This document shows positions 42,800-53,834 of a stretch of DNA of 64,000 bases, in pieces. The notes beneath the pieces are model-generated. The model was not told the origin of the DNA. It did no database searches and saw only the letters and a program-made list of their open reading frames with translations. Within the stretch, counting starts at the first letter, position 1. Every line of letters starts with the position of its first letter. The stretch lies in assembly GCA_964019425.1 (NCBI GenBank), contig OZ025814.1, positions 572,001 through 636,000 on the forward strand, in the 5' to 3' direction. A program made the translations under genes and the position numbers. Source of the stretch: Flectonema sp. DT1601. Lineage: Eukaryota > Euglenozoa > Diplonemea > Diplonemida > Diplonemidae.

Positions 42800-45700
42800 A
42801 TGGGGGCAAATGCAGAACCGGAACAGAAATCATCAGGACCAGAAGGGAAATGGACACCAGAAGGAAGGTGGGTTGGAGGTGGAGGGGTTTTAACCAGATT
42901 ACAAGAGTGTTGTTGTTGTTTTGGAAGAGTTAAGGCTGCTGCTTCTGATCCAGGCGGTGCCGCTGTAGATCAAGCAGAAAAAAAGAGTGCAGTTGCTACA
43001 AAAAGAACAAGTATCTTTAATGAAGGGATAGCCCTAGCTACTACTCCATACGAAGAAATGACAATTGGAGTACCAAAGGAATGCGGCGTTGGAAACGAAA
43101 AACGTGTCAGCGTAACCCCTCAGGGAGTGACTCTCTTAGTAAAGGCAGGCTGTCGAGTCTGTATTGAGACTGACGCAGGCATCTCATCCAACTTCTCAAA
43201 TGAGGCATATCAGAGTGCAGGTGCGACCGTTACTGGCAATGCTGAAGTACTTAAATGTGATGTCATTCTCAGATTAGAAATACCTTTAAAATCCGACATC
43301 GACAACATGAAAGAGGGGGCAATCCTTTTATCATTCATCAGAGCTTCATTTAATCAAGAATTAGTAGCAGCGATGAAGGCTAAGAAACTAACAGTGTTCG
43401 CAATGGAGATGATTCCTCGTATTAGTAGAGCTCAGGTTTTTGATGCTTTGTCATCGATGGCTAACATTGCTGGATATAAAGCAGTTATTGAAGCAGCGAG
43501 TAGCTTTCCGAGATTCTTACAAGGACAGATGACTGCTGCGGGTAAGGTTCCCCCAGCTAAAGTGTTAGTAATGGGAGCTGGAGTCGCAGGACTAGCTGCC
43601 ATCGGAACAGCAAAATCGATGGGAGCTGTTGTTAGAGCATTTGACGTTCGACCAGCAGCAAGCGAACAAATCCGTTCCTTGGGAGGAGAACCAATCGATC
43701 TCGGATTAAAAGCAACCGAAGGATCAGGAGGCTATGCCTCAACACAAACAGAAGAATTTCAAGAAGCTCAACGTAAGATGTGCATTCAACAATGCTCTGA
43801 AGTTGATATTATTATTTCAACTGCTCTGATTCCTGGAAGACCTCCACCGATGCTTTTTCCAAAAGAAGCGATTGAAAAGATGAAAAGTGGAAGTGTTATT
43901 GTTGACCTCGCAGCTAACGGTGTTCCCCAACCAGAAAACTCAAGTTGGAAGGGAGGTAACATTGAAACTACCGTACCTAATGATATCTGTGTTGTGAATG
44001 GAGTGACTCACATAGGATGGCAAGACTTGCCTTCAAGATTACCAACTCAATCATCGACTCTTTACTCAAATAATATTACAAAATTCTTCTTGAGCATCAC
44101 TCGGGATAAAAAATCTTTTTGTGTAGATTTAGACGATGAAGTCACTCGAGGATCACTTCTCTTGTGGGACGGTGAAAAACCAGTTACAGACAAATGGGAC
44201 GAAGAAGCTCGAAAAAAACGAGAAGACGAAGCAGCAAGAGCCAGCACAGCTAAGAAAACTGAGGTATCCATATCTCAAGACACTGATTCAGCGTTAGTCG
44301 GTACCTTAAAAACTGCCGGAGCAATGACCGTCGGACTTGGAATGTTGTTAGGATCTGGAATCGCAGCACCACCAGGATTTATTAGTCAATTAACAACACT
44401 GTCGTTATCAGTTATGGTTGGTTATCAAACTGTTTGGGGTGTTGTTCCAGCACTTCACTCACCTTTAATGGCTGTAACAAATGCTATCTCTGGTATTGTT
44501 GTCATTGGGGGTCTTGTTGAACTTGGACATGCCGGAACAACTTTAGCAAATATAAGCAATCCAGTATTGTTCTTAGCAACGTCAGCAGTTGCTTTAGCGA
44601 GCGTCAACATCGCTGGTGGTTTTAATATTACTTCTAAGATGCTTCAAATGTTCAGAAGACCAGATGACCCACCAGAATACAATTGGATCCTATTGATTCC
44701 AGCAACTGGTTTCTTAGGAGCAGTCGTTGCTGGACAAGCTGCAGGGTATGCTGGTGCTCAAGTGGTAGGATACTTGGCTGCTTCAGCGTATTGTATTCTT
44801 TCAATAAACGGTCTTTCAACACATGACACTGCTCGTTCTGGATTGGTTTATGGAGTTGCTGGTGCAATAATTGGTTGTACAACAACGCTAATGGGATTTT
44901 CACACATTGGACCTGAAATGTACCACATCATGCTTGCTGCTATGGCTGGTGGTGGTCTTGTTGGGTATGTTGGTTCTTCAGTTATTGAACTTACAGAACT
45001 ACCACAAATGGTCGCTCTGTTTCATTCATTTGTCGGGTTTGCAGCGACAACAATCTCTATCGCGTCATTCTTAAATGGTGTTGGACATTATAATCACGAT
45101 CCGATGGCAGCTATTCATAAAATTGCTATTTATGCTGGAACTGCATTAGGTGGTCTAACTCTAACTGGTTCACTTGTAGCTTTTACTAAATTACAAGGAG
45201 ACATATGTGGTATTCGCTTTAGTGGAGCTCCTCTTAGATTCCCTTGTCTAGGATTAATAAATGCGACGTTAGGAGGGTTGTTAATCGCTGGAGGATTTCC
45301 GTTTATGATGGGACCTCATCATGTTCACCTCGTTAGATATTTAGTAGGAAACGCAGTGATTTCTTCGATTCTCGGTTATACAATTACAGCTGGTATCGGA
45401 GGAGCTGATATGCCAGTAGCCGTAACTGTTTTAAACTCCTATTCTGGTTGGGCAATGGCTGCTGATGGTATCCTTCTTCAAAACAACCTTCTTATAATTG
45501 TAGGTGGGTTAGTAGGGTCATCAGGTGGGATTTTGTCTTACATAATGTGCAAGGCTATGAACAGGTCTCTTGGAAATGTTATATTCGGAGGTTACAGCAG
45601 CGCACCTCAAGTAGCAGGAAGACGTTATGAAGGAAATATAACGTCGACTGACACCGATCATGTTACCACTAAATTACTAACTGCTCAAAATATTATCGTA

Positions 45701-46174
45701 GTCGTTGGATATGGAATGGCGGTATCAAAGGCGCAGTTTGACGTTGCTAAAATGGTTGCTTTACTCAGAAAAGAAGGTAAAAAAGTCAGATTCTGCATCC
45801 ATCCTGTAGCAGGAAGAATGCCTGGTCAACTGAACGTCTTATTAGCAGACGCAGGAGTTCCTTACGATATCGTCGAGGAAATGGATGACATAAACGATGA
45901 TTTCGCTTCAACTGACTTATGCTTAGTAATCGGTGCTAACGATACTATCAACTCAGCTGCAATCGATGATCCAGAATCTCCTATTGCGGGAATGCCTGTT
46001 TGTAAGGTATGGGAATCACACCAGGTTGTTATTATGAAACGTGGTATGGCTTCTGGTTATGCTGGAGTTGAGAATCCGGTTTTTTTTAATCAAAATACGA
46101 GCATGTACTTTGGAGATGCCGGTAAGAATTCGTTTAAACTTCTCGAAGGGGTTATTGCAGGTGTGCATGAGTAG
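42800..46174 (+). CDS. Proton-translocating NAD(P)+ transhydrogenase, single chain
   Basis: Single exon, 1124 residues, alpha-then-beta order as in animal NNT. It couples hydride transfer from NADH to NADP+ with inward H+ movement. Domain I (NAD): GVPKE at 90-94 and [20 protein letters not shown] with [18 protein letters not shown]. Domain II: 12 or more membrane segments from about 495 to 915. Domain III (NADP), from about 968: [42 protein letters not shown] and [16 protein letters not shown]. The N terminus ([13 protein letters not shown]...) is not a typical mitochondrial presequence. It starts with Met-Gly and has a CCCC cluster at 37-40, both features of lipidated proteins, so location is open. 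TCTCTCAG ends 21 bases upstream. Confidence 0.95.
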   Translation: MGANAEPEQKSSGPEGKWTPEGRWVGGGGVLTRLQECCCCFGRVKAAASDPGGAAVDQAEKKSAVATKRTSIFNEGIALATTPYEEMTIGVPKECGVGNEKRVSVTPQGVTLLVKAGCRVCIETDAGISSNFSNEAYQSAGATVTGNAEVLKCDVILRLEIPLKSDIDNMKEGAILLSFIRASFNQELVAAMKAKKLTVFAMEMIPRISRAQVFDALSSMANIAGYKAVIEAASSFPRFLQGQMTAAGKVPPAKVLVMGAGVAGLAAIGTAKSMGAVVRAFDVRPAASEQIRSLGGEPIDLGLKATEGSGGYASTQTEEFQEAQRKMCIQQCSEVDIIISTALIPGRPPPMLFPKEAIEKMKSGSVIVDLAANGVPQPENSSWKGGNIETTVPNDICVVNGVTHIGWQDLPSRLPTQSSTLYSNNITKFFLSITRDKKSFCVDLDDEVTRGSLLLWDGEKPVTDKWDEEARKKREDEAARASTAKKTEVSISQDTDSALVGTLKTAGAMTVGLGMLLGSGIAAPPGFISQLTTLSLSVMVGYQTVWGVVPALHSPLMAVTNAISGIVVIGGLVELGHAGTTLANISNPVLFLATSAVALASVNIAGGFNITSKMLQMFRRPDDPPEYNWILLIPATGFLGAVVAGQAAGYAGAQVVGYLAASAYCILSINGLSTHDTARSGLVYGVAGAIIGCTTTLMGFSHIGPEMYHIMLAAMAGGGLVGYVGSSVIELTELPQMVALFHSFVGFAATTISIASFLNGVGHYNHDPMAAIHKIAIYAGTALGGLTLTGSLVAFTKLQGDICGIRFSGAPLRFPCLGLINATLGGLLIAGGFPFMMGPHHVHLVRYLVGNAVISSILGYTITAGIGGADMPVAVTVLNSYSGWAMAADGILLQNNLLIIVGGLVGSSGGILSYIMCKAMNRSLGNVIFGGYSSAPQVAGRRYEGNITSTDTDHVTTKLLTAQNIIVVVGYGMAVSKAQFDVAKMVALLRKEGKKVRFCIHPVAGRMPGQLNVLLADAGVPYDIVEEMDDINDDFASTDLCLVIGANDTINSAAIDDPESPIAGMPVCKVWESHQVVIMKRGMASGYAGVENPVFFNQNTSMYFGDAGKNSFKLLEGVIAGVHE

Positions 46175-47274
46175 TGATACTCTGCGATACCCGCTGGGCA
46201 TTTGAGTGAAAAAACTTATTCAACGTCACCTTATCGACGTTTCTTATGTATTGCGTCTGTTAGAGACTTTAAGCAAAGAAGCTTATTATCACACCTGTTG
46301 TTTAGTCATTTCTGTTCACTTCCTTCCGTTCAAAAAAAAATAAAAAAAATTATCCAGCTTTACACGTTCTTTTTCTTTGTACACTTCGTGGCGATGTTTG
46401 CTTTTTTTTTTTTTTTTTTTTTTTCCTCTTCTTGTCTCCTCTCTTTTTCTCTTTTTTTTTGATCACGTAAGTGTTCATAAAAAAAAAAAAAAGTCATTAT
46501 ACGATACAGCCGTATAGAAGCTCATTCGAGAATTATTCTGTTTGTTAATGCTGCTTACGCTGATGTGTAATGTGACTGTTTTTTATTTTTTTTTTCTCTT
46601 CTTACGGCAACATCGATGAACCTACGCCTTTTTTGCTTTGGGCGACTTGAAATACTGAAGAAAGAAAAAAAAAAATAAAGAAAGAAAGAAAAAAGGAATT
46701 AGTTGCTTACATTACACATGGCAACCTGGTGCACAGTTTCGTCTACACTTGCGAGACTTTTCTTAATTTTATTTTTTATATTTTGTTCGTCAAACCCAAA
46801 GGATCAGTGTTTTTGCAAAAAATGCTCTACAGGCTAATGTTTCTTTAGAAAAGGAATTTTTTTTAATGCATGCGTAGTGCATTTCAGTCTAGTGCGCGAG
46901 CGCACTTAAAACGTGTCTGACACCTATGATAGTAGGAAAGAGTCAAATGGAATGTTGGGTATCATCTACTGTGTTGATTCTCTTTTTTTTTTTTTTGTCA
47001 TTGCGGTTGTGCTGCCGTAATAAAGAAGTAAAAAAAAAAAAAGAATGGTGGGAAAAAAAAAAAAAAAGTTTGCAAAAAAAAAAAAAAAAAAAAAAAACCT
47101 TCCCCCAAGTTCCTTTATCGTACCGCATTTTGAAGAGTGTTTTTTGATGTGACTACCGCTTCTTCCTTGACAAGTAGAGCGGTTGTTGTGTCGCTGCTTG
47201 TTTGTGTAAAAGTGGTGTTTCTCATATTCATTTTATTAAAAACAATATCTTTAAACCAGCGGAGGGCTAGAACA
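46175..47274. other. Intergenic, homopolymer-rich
   Basis: No gene. Long T run at about 46400-46424, A runs near 46480, 47030 and 47080. The frame of the next gene is open back to about 47137 without an ATG, so that part is treated as untranslated. TTTAAACCAG ends at 47259. Confidence 0.5.
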
Positions 47275-50200
47275 ATGAGCCAGTCGCGCACTCCTATGCA
47301 CGCATTCTGGCAGGGAGGTGGAGCAGCAAGAAGACCAAAGCGTCAAACTCGCATAGGCATTGATGACCCGAGAGTTCAAACATTAGGAGACGTTACTGGT
47401 GAAAGTTTATCGAAAGCTGCCTGCAGAAGACTACTACAGGAATACGACGGTGACGTTGAAGCCGCAGCTAATGGATTCTTTCAAGCAATGGGCAAGGAAG
47501 GAATGATTGATGAGCTAAACAGAGAAGCTGAAGAAGGAGATAATGACGAGCAACAATCAACTTTTTCAATAAAACTTCCGAATGAAATTACTCATCTCCC
47601 CGACTCACTTGAGTGGATCTCATCACAATGTGAGAGTGTTGGGTGTTCAGTAAGACTCAGTACAGCGGAACCTTCACAAAGAGATTCACACATGACTGAA
47701 CTATCAGATCCAAATTCGTTAAGTGTTTCGCCAAAGGTGTCATCAGCAACAGCTAACCCACCGAGTAAGGCAGAAATAAAAGTTTCAATTGACACCCAAC
47801 TAGTTCAATCATTAATAAAAAGAGACGGGTCTGATATGATTTCACAGTCAGGGCCTGGTGTTGAAGCAGCTCTGTCATCTCTCAGTCAGGATCTTCAAAC
47901 ACTCGAATCAGTTTTTGGTACCATTCCCCCAGCAACTTCAAAAAGTAGTCAAGGTCGTCCTACAGCAGCACAGTCTGCAAAGCATCAGTACAATGTTAAA
48001 ATATGTGGTAGTATTTGGCAAGCACCACCTTCAATTATAAAACTGAAATCGACAGTAGTACAAACCAACGACACATCTGTTGGTGTTTTGTGTGAAAATG
48101 GAGTTGCTGATGAAGCGACGAAACTGGCAGTCTTAAACGCTGCGTCTAAAGTAGTTGGATTTGTGCGCTATGGAAGTCTGTCTGATGATGAGGTAGAGCA
48201 GTTAGTATCACAGGTAGAGTTACTTTATCCTGATACCAAAATATTCCACACGTCGGATTCATCAGTTCATTATTTCGTTGCCTGCGGTCTTGGATCTGAT
48301 ATTGCATTTCACTGGCTGTCTGGAGTTGTTCTCAGCATACCAACGTGTGAGTCGCATGTATTCTCTCAAAAAGCTGGTCTGAAAGAATTACAACTTTTAA
48401 TTAGTGAGTCAACATGTTGTAGTTTTATTCCAATTGGGAACAAAGTTGGAATCATCGGACCTGCATCACGACGATCAGATGCTATAACGATGTTGAATAG
48501 TCATACTCACACAAGAGAATGTGTTCTACGTACTCCACTAAGTTACGGATCCTTCTTTGATAGTATTCAGGAAGAATTACAACAACGGATAGGAAATGGT
48601 TGTAAAATAACAATTGAAGGAGGAGGCAGAGTTCACGTCATGGGAAGACCTCAACAAAATCAAGTTGCCAGAGATGTTGTTTCATGTCTTATTAAATACG
48701 CAACAAAAAGAGTTCAAGAAGATAGACTAAAGACGTTAACTCGTCAACTTACATCGTCAGTCTCAAGAGTTGAGATCAGAGTTGCTATCTCACCAGACAT
48801 CGCAGCAGAATTATCGAAGTCAGGTTTTGAAACTCGTAAGAACGCTCAAATAAACTCTGGTGAAGGACTTGTTCTCCTTAAGAGAAACGCTGACGATACG
48901 CAGCGTCGTATTACAATGATCTGGGCAGCTGTTGATAATTTAACTGAAGAAATGATTAAATATTTATTAGAAGTAAACGCGATTTCAAACAGAGACGATT
49001 TCGATATTGGTGTCGCATCTCTAATGCTTTCTGTTGGGGATAAGGTGAGCTACGATCCTTCTCTGTGGTCAAGCGCTCCGCCTAGAGACAGCTTACGAAC
49101 TGGAAAGGTTCTTCAAGAGCTTGTTTCGGGTAAGAACTCACTTTTATCTGGGGGACAACAACCAGCTATATCACAAGCACCTGTCGTTAAGATTGAGCCT
49201 GGTGTCCAAATTGGATCTCACGCTTTCTATCAAGTTGTTTCTGATTGGATTAAATGTACCCTCGACAGCACCAAACCAGATCCAGGAAGACCAATATGCG
49301 ATGTTATAACTGCACTATGGACACCTTCAAACGGAAAACCTCAACGAGTAACAGTCACATGTCCAGGGACTAAAACAATTAGAATTGACCAACGAATTGA
49401 ACCTGATACCCCAGTTCCTGAACAAGTCATAAACGCAAAACGTCTAATCAGACTGTTCTACTTACAGTCAGTTGATGAGTTATTATTAGCTGAGCTAGAC
49501 AGGGTGTTAGATAAGGCTATTACTCAACCTGCATCGTCTGGAAGTTCAACTTACAAATCACAACTTGCAATCTTAGAACGTTCCCGTCAACGTTGCAGGG
49601 AACTATCGAGAGAGGCGACTAAGGAATGTGATTTAGTTATGAAAGACTTAAAAGGTGAAAAAATGATTCAACAACTTCACCACATTAGAAGTGAATGGTC
49701 AAGATTAACAAAGATTGCTGAATGGTCAGTTGAGGCTAAGATTACAAAAGTTAGAATTGCTTATGAAGAGGAATACCACTCTGAAATTTATCAAAAAACA
49801 CTTTGGGAAAAACTTCTATCCCTAGCAAGCAGTATGGAAGTATTCGTTGACTACACTCCAAACTCAACTCATATACTTGTCTCAGGGATGGATGAATCAG
49901 TTCGTGCAGCTGTGGCTCGAATTCGCCCACTCGTCTCTGCTTCAATACCAAAAAACCCATTTGAAATTATTGTAAAAAAAGTATCTTTATCTCCATCTGA
50001 TTTCGTATCATTGTCAGCCAACAGTAGCTTCTTAGTATCATTTGTGTTGGAAGCGTGTTCACTAAAAACAGCATCACTCGGTACAGAAAGTGAGGCGACA
50101 CTAACCATATCGGGATACCAACGTAATGTAAACGACGCGTTAGATTATTTGTCTCTTTCTAAAGAGAGGAAAGTCTCAACTGATGATGACCAGATATGTT

Positions 50201-51600
50201 CAGCATGTCTGATGACAGAATATGATGGAGAAGTTAAGCTTGTTACTCTCTTGTGTGGACACCAAGTACATCCCTCATGTACGATGATGAATTTAAAGTC
50301 AAGACACTCAATCGATGCTGAGGAAGGTTGCAGCTCAAAAAGTCCTTGCAAATGTCCAGCAGCAAATTCAGCAACTGGTTGTCAATACACACTAACACTA
50401 AAAGAGTATGCTGCAGTTCGTGGGATGTACACAGGTGATACTTCAGTGATTCCAACAGCTGTTGAAAACAGTTCTAATTTAGTCTCAAGTTTGTTAAGAA
50501 TAAATGAAAAGGTTAGAACTTGTCCTAATCCAGATTGTAATAAAATAGTAGTCGCTGGATCAACAACTGAACCACTCGAATGCCTTCACTGTGGACATGA
50601 ATTTTGTGGACAACGAAACGCTGCTTGTGACGGAGAACCTCACTATTTTAGTACCTGCGATCAGTTGAAAAAAGCAAAACAAGAACGGGCTGGAAACGAA
50701 GGAACAAAAGAAGAAACTCTACCAGACAACATAGTAATGTGTTCTCAATGTCCAGCATGGATTGTAAGAGAAGATGACACTGGTGATGACAGATGCAGAT
50801 ACATGAGATGTAGGCAATGCTCATATGAGTTCTGTTGGCTTTGTTTGATACCATCAGTTGACCATCGCCATGTTGATCCTCAAAACATTTCCAACACCAT
50901 TTCATGTGATCCATCCAAACGAGAAGAACGTCGTTCCCGTCTTATGAAGGCACACGAAGTTCCAGTTTGGAGAGGCTACGTCTGGTGTGAGAGATGCGAT
51001 ACTCCATACACTAAAGAGACTAGTAATAATTTTAATAATAAACTTTATGCATGCAATCAATGTCTTAATCAATACTTATGCTCAGCCTGTCATGGAAAGG
51101 GTTGTCTAAAAGATGAAAGCCATTTAGTGTTGGAAATTCCAACAGAAGATGCACCTGACCGTCAGGGTGACTCTACTGGTGTAACATGTCCAGGTGGTCA
51201 TGTGCTTCATCAACAAGGTGTTGGATCACTACAGTCATCTTTAAAGTGTAATAATTGTAACAAAGCAGGTGATCCATCGACGTTCACCGGATGTAGACTT
51301 TGTGATTACGACATCTGTGCTTCTTGTACTCAACAGTCTAATATTCGAGCTGGAGGAACAATCTCTTCAGATCCTAATTTAACAAACTTATCAGTATCAC
51401 CTGAGTTCTGGAATCAAATGGCATCTCAATACGGAATCTCAAAATACATCGAAGCGGTTGATATTTCAGATGCTGAAGAGCAGTCTGATGAAGAAGACAA
51501 GAGACAGCTACTAAACTTCATTTCAGGTTCAATAATGCAACAAAGTCGTTCTATACGAACCAGTGGAGGGTTGTTGGCTGCGATGCTTGGATTACAATAA
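47275..51600 (+). CDS. RBR-type E3 ubiquitin ligase with extra C-terminal zinc finger
   Basis: 1441 residues from the first ATG (47275) after the AAACCAG. A UBA-like helix bundle is at about 30-70 (SLSKAACRRLLQEYDGDVEA). A long middle part (300-960) may hold degenerate KH-like folds (IEGGGRVHVMGRPQQNQVAR). RING1 begins at about 975 (CSACLMTEYDGEVKLVTLLC, GHQVHPSC). The IBR is RTCPNPDCNKIVV, CLHCGHEFC. RING2 is MCSQCPAWIV, CRYMRCRQCSYEFCWLC, with Cys1179 (YMRC) in the thioester position. The protein passes ubiquitin from E2 through that Cys to substrate. Beyond RING2 come CERCDTPYTKE...CNQCLNQYLCSACHGKGC and CPGGHVL...CNNCNK...CRLCDYDICASC, a DC1/ZZ-like treble clef. An acidic tail follows. 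Substrate unknown. Confidence 0.9.
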   Translation: MSQSRTPMHAFWQGGGAARRPKRQTRIGIDDPRVQTLGDVTGESLSKAACRRLLQEYDGDVEAAANGFFQAMGKEGMIDELNREAEEGDNDEQQSTFSIKLPNEITHLPDSLEWISSQCESVGCSVRLSTAEPSQRDSHMTELSDPNSLSVSPKVSSATANPPSKAEIKVSIDTQLVQSLIKRDGSDMISQSGPGVEAALSSLSQDLQTLESVFGTIPPATSKSSQGRPTAAQSAKHQYNVKICGSIWQAPPSIIKLKSTVVQTNDTSVGVLCENGVADEATKLAVLNAASKVVGFVRYGSLSDDEVEQLVSQVELLYPDTKIFHTSDSSVHYFVACGLGSDIAFHWLSGVVLSIPTCESHVFSQKAGLKELQLLISESTCCSFIPIGNKVGIIGPASRRSDAITMLNSHTHTRECVLRTPLSYGSFFDSIQEELQQRIGNGCKITIEGGGRVHVMGRPQQNQVARDVVSCLIKYATKRVQEDRLKTLTRQLTSSVSRVEIRVAISPDIAAELSKSGFETRKNAQINSGEGLVLLKRNADDTQRRITMIWAAVDNLTEEMIKYLLEVNAISNRDDFDIGVASLMLSVGDKVSYDPSLWSSAPPRDSLRTGKVLQELVSGKNSLLSGGQQPAISQAPVVKIEPGVQIGSHAFYQVVSDWIKCTLDSTKPDPGRPICDVITALWTPSNGKPQRVTVTCPGTKTIRIDQRIEPDTPVPEQVINAKRLIRLFYLQSVDELLLAELDRVLDKAITQPASSGSSTYKSQLAILERSRQRCRELSREATKECDLVMKDLKGEKMIQQLHHIRSEWSRLTKIAEWSVEAKITKVRIAYEEEYHSEIYQKTLWEKLLSLASSMEVFVDYTPNSTHILVSGMDESVRAAVARIRPLVSASIPKNPFEIIVKKVSLSPSDFVSLSANSSFLVSFVLEACSLKTASLGTESEATLTISGYQRNVNDALDYLSLSKERKVSTDDDQICSACLMTEYDGEVKLVTLLCGHQVHPSCTMMNLKSRHSIDAEEGCSSKSPCKCPAANSATGCQYTLTLKEYAAVRGMYTGDTSVIPTAVENSSNLVSSLLRINEKVRTCPNPDCNKIVVAGSTTEPLECLHCGHEFCGQRNAACDGEPHYFSTCDQLKKAKQERAGNEGTKEETLPDNIVMCSQCPAWIVREDDTGDDRCRYMRCRQCSYEFCWLCLIPSVDHRHVDPQNISNTISCDPSKREERRSRLMKAHEVPVWRGYVWCERCDTPYTKETSNNFNNKLYACNQCLNQYLCSACHGKGCLKDESHLVLEIPTEDAPDRQGDSTGVTCPGGHVLHQQGVGSLQSSLKCNNCNKAGDPSTFTGCRLCDYDICASCTQQSNIRAGGTISSDPNLTNLSVSPEFWNQMASQYGISKYIEAVDISDAEEQSDEEDKRQLLNFISGSIMQQSRSIRTSGGLLAAMLGLQ

Positions 51601-52352
51601 GATCTATTTGAGAAGTAGTGTTATCCTTCCAATTAGAACAGGAGGTCGCTTTACACCTCTCAATGGAGTAGACCTTTTCAGGCCCACGTTGTAAGCGATG
51701 GAAAAAAAAAATAATAAAAAAAATTCGTTTTTAAGCCTCTTGCCTTTAGCTTTAATGTGTTATGGTTGCCATTTTCTCTTTTCTCTTTTTTTTTTTTTTC
51801 TTTTTTTTTCTCCCCATTCAAACCAAATTGATTCCCTTCAGACAATTTTTTTATTTATGATGTGCATACTCATCGATTATGAACAACTGTCATGGTAACA
51901 CAGACAAGAGGTGCTTGACTATATTCACGTGGCCTACGGTATTTTATTTTTGCAATCGTGTACTACGCTGCGGTTGACAGTTTAGCAGTGTGTAGGACCT
52001 CAAAAAAGGGGTGTCAAATTACGATTATTTTCCTCCTGGATTTATACGCCTACGGATAGAAATGGCTTTCCTAAGTTTTCTTTTTTTTGTTGTGGACCCT
52101 TTTTTGGTACTTTTTGTGTTGTGTGATGAAGCGGAGAAAAAAAAAAAAAAACTATTGAAAAAAAAACAAAAAAAAAGAAGTGTTATTTATGTGGAAATAA
52201 AGGGACGAAGAGACCAGAAGGCTAACTTGTGCGCGGCAAGAAAAAAAAAAGGGAAAAAAAAAAAAAAGGAAAGATTTTTGCACCATTTCTGTTCATTCTG
52301 AGCCGCGGGCCCTCTTCAACCGATTATTAGCAACATGTGAGTTTGTGCCCTC

Positions 52353-52383
<31 letters not shown>

Positions 52384-53213
52384 AATTTCTTTTTCTTTTC
52401 CATCCTTTAGACAAAAATCTTTCATGTCTTGCTGCTTGTGGAACATTTTAGTCTTGGTGAATAACACGCACACGTCCCCTTCTTTCCCCTGCTTGTATAA
52501 GGGACTTAAAAACACGCTGATTCACTTACATCGCCTATACCGGCTCTGCGCGTTTACGTACTGTTGCTGCGTGAGCGCCTTACGGTAAAAGAAAAAGAAG
52601 AAAAAAATAAAAATAAAAACTGCAAATTCTTTATCCTTTCTGACCCTCTGGAAGTGTATTCGTCTTGGTAGGACATAGCCAAGAGCACGCGGGGAATGAT
52701 TTTTTTTTAAAAATAGTTTTATTCTGTTGCTCTAACTATGCGGAACAAAACTAAAAACCACCCCATATGAACTGGGCGATCTCTCTCTTGCTTTTTAGCA
52801 GTTGTGTTAGGTCGTTTGCTTTCTTTTTTTTGTTTTTTTCCTTCTTTCCCCTCTTTTTGCAATTGTTTTATTTATTATTAGTTCCAAAAAAAAGAAAGAA
52901 AAAAAAAAAAAAAAAAAAAAAGGATTAAAGTCCTTCATGAAAAAAAAAAAAAAAAAAAAAAAAATCCCACATTCCCCAAAGCGCACAAAATGCGTATTCT
53001 GAGTGGGCTACTTGGAAATGGATTTTTTCACTCATTTAAGCTTCTGATGAGGCATTGTAAAGAAAAAAAAAAATATAAACTCTAAATTATCATAACAGGG
53101 GGGTCATCAGCATGTGAACCAGACAGGGAAAAGTGCTGATCCAACTGAATTTTTTTTTTTTTTTCCAGTTGGAAAATATATTTTTCTTCCTAAGCCAACA
53201 ACAACACAAAACC
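51601..53213. other. Intergenic, homopolymer-rich, with (TTA)n
   Basis: No gene. It has a (TTA)n microsatellite at about 52354-52384, A runs near 52140, 52260, 52890-52920 and 52940-52964, and T runs near 51790. A T run ending in TTTTCCAG at 53168 precedes the next ATG by 45 bases. Confidence 0.5.
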
Positions 53214-53501
53214 ATGTCAACGAATAAGGAAATTATGCTTTCATCAGATATGATAAAAAGCGTTTTAATTACAGTTGGTTATCCCGACACATTAGAAAAA
53301 GACTTAGAGTATTCAAGTGAGATATTAACTAGAACTGTGGCACGTCTTAAAAAAAAAGAACCAAGAGCAGATATGCAGGCAGCGCCAACAAAGATAGAGG
53401 ACAAAGGGAGACAACTGAAGAGTACCTTGGTAATTAAAGCTGTGAATGATTTAACAAATTCATATGACGGTGTGATCGATTCGAATTCACCATCTTACTA
53501 A
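53214..53501 (+). CDS. Small unknown protein, 95 residues
   Basis: Starts MSTNKEIMLSSDMIKSVLIT and ends in TAA. The chain is mostly helical and charged, with a 'VGYPDTLEKDLEYSSEILTR' segment that could be a helix-turn-helix or a histone-fold half, but no family is recognised. A pyrimidine-rich TTTTTTTTTTTTCCAG ends 45 bases upstream and codon use matches neighbouring genes, so it is probably real. Confidence 0.55.
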   Translation: MSTNKEIMLSSDMIKSVLITVGYPDTLEKDLEYSSEILTRTVARLKKKEPRADMQAAPTKIEDKGRQLKSTLVIKAVNDLTNSYDGVIDSNSPSY

Positions 53502-53834
53502 TACTTAACTAACCCTTTTCCTTTCTTAGGACTTTTGTACCGTACTGCGTACAAGCAAAGTAAAAGTGTGAGTAAAAAAGGTAAAAAGCGAAGTTTGTAC
53601 CGATTCTTTTTTATTGTTTGCGCAACTGTAGACCGTAAGGTATTAACGTAACGTAACGTAACGTTACGCTCATCCTTCTCTTCGATAGAAAATTAACGAA
53701 TCTAGTCTCTGTTTTAGATGATATATTAGAAAACTTTTTTTTTTATTTTTTTAAAAAATTATTTTGCAAGAAAAAAAAGAGTAACTCACATTTTCTTTTT
53801 ATTTTTTTTCAGGGGGAAAAAAAAAAAAAAAATA
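53502..53834. other. Intergenic with AACGT repeat
   Basis: No gene. A short tandem repeat at about 53644-53668 (TAACGTAACGTAACGTAACG) ends in the palindrome GTAACGTTAC. TTTTTATTTTTTTTCAG ends at 53812, then a pure A leader reaches the next ATG. Confidence 0.5.

Noticed and set aside
47137-47274. Hydrophobic N-terminal extension of the RBR ligase
   Set aside because: Begins at a non-ATG codon and lies before the CCAG at 47259, so it is probably not in the mRNA.
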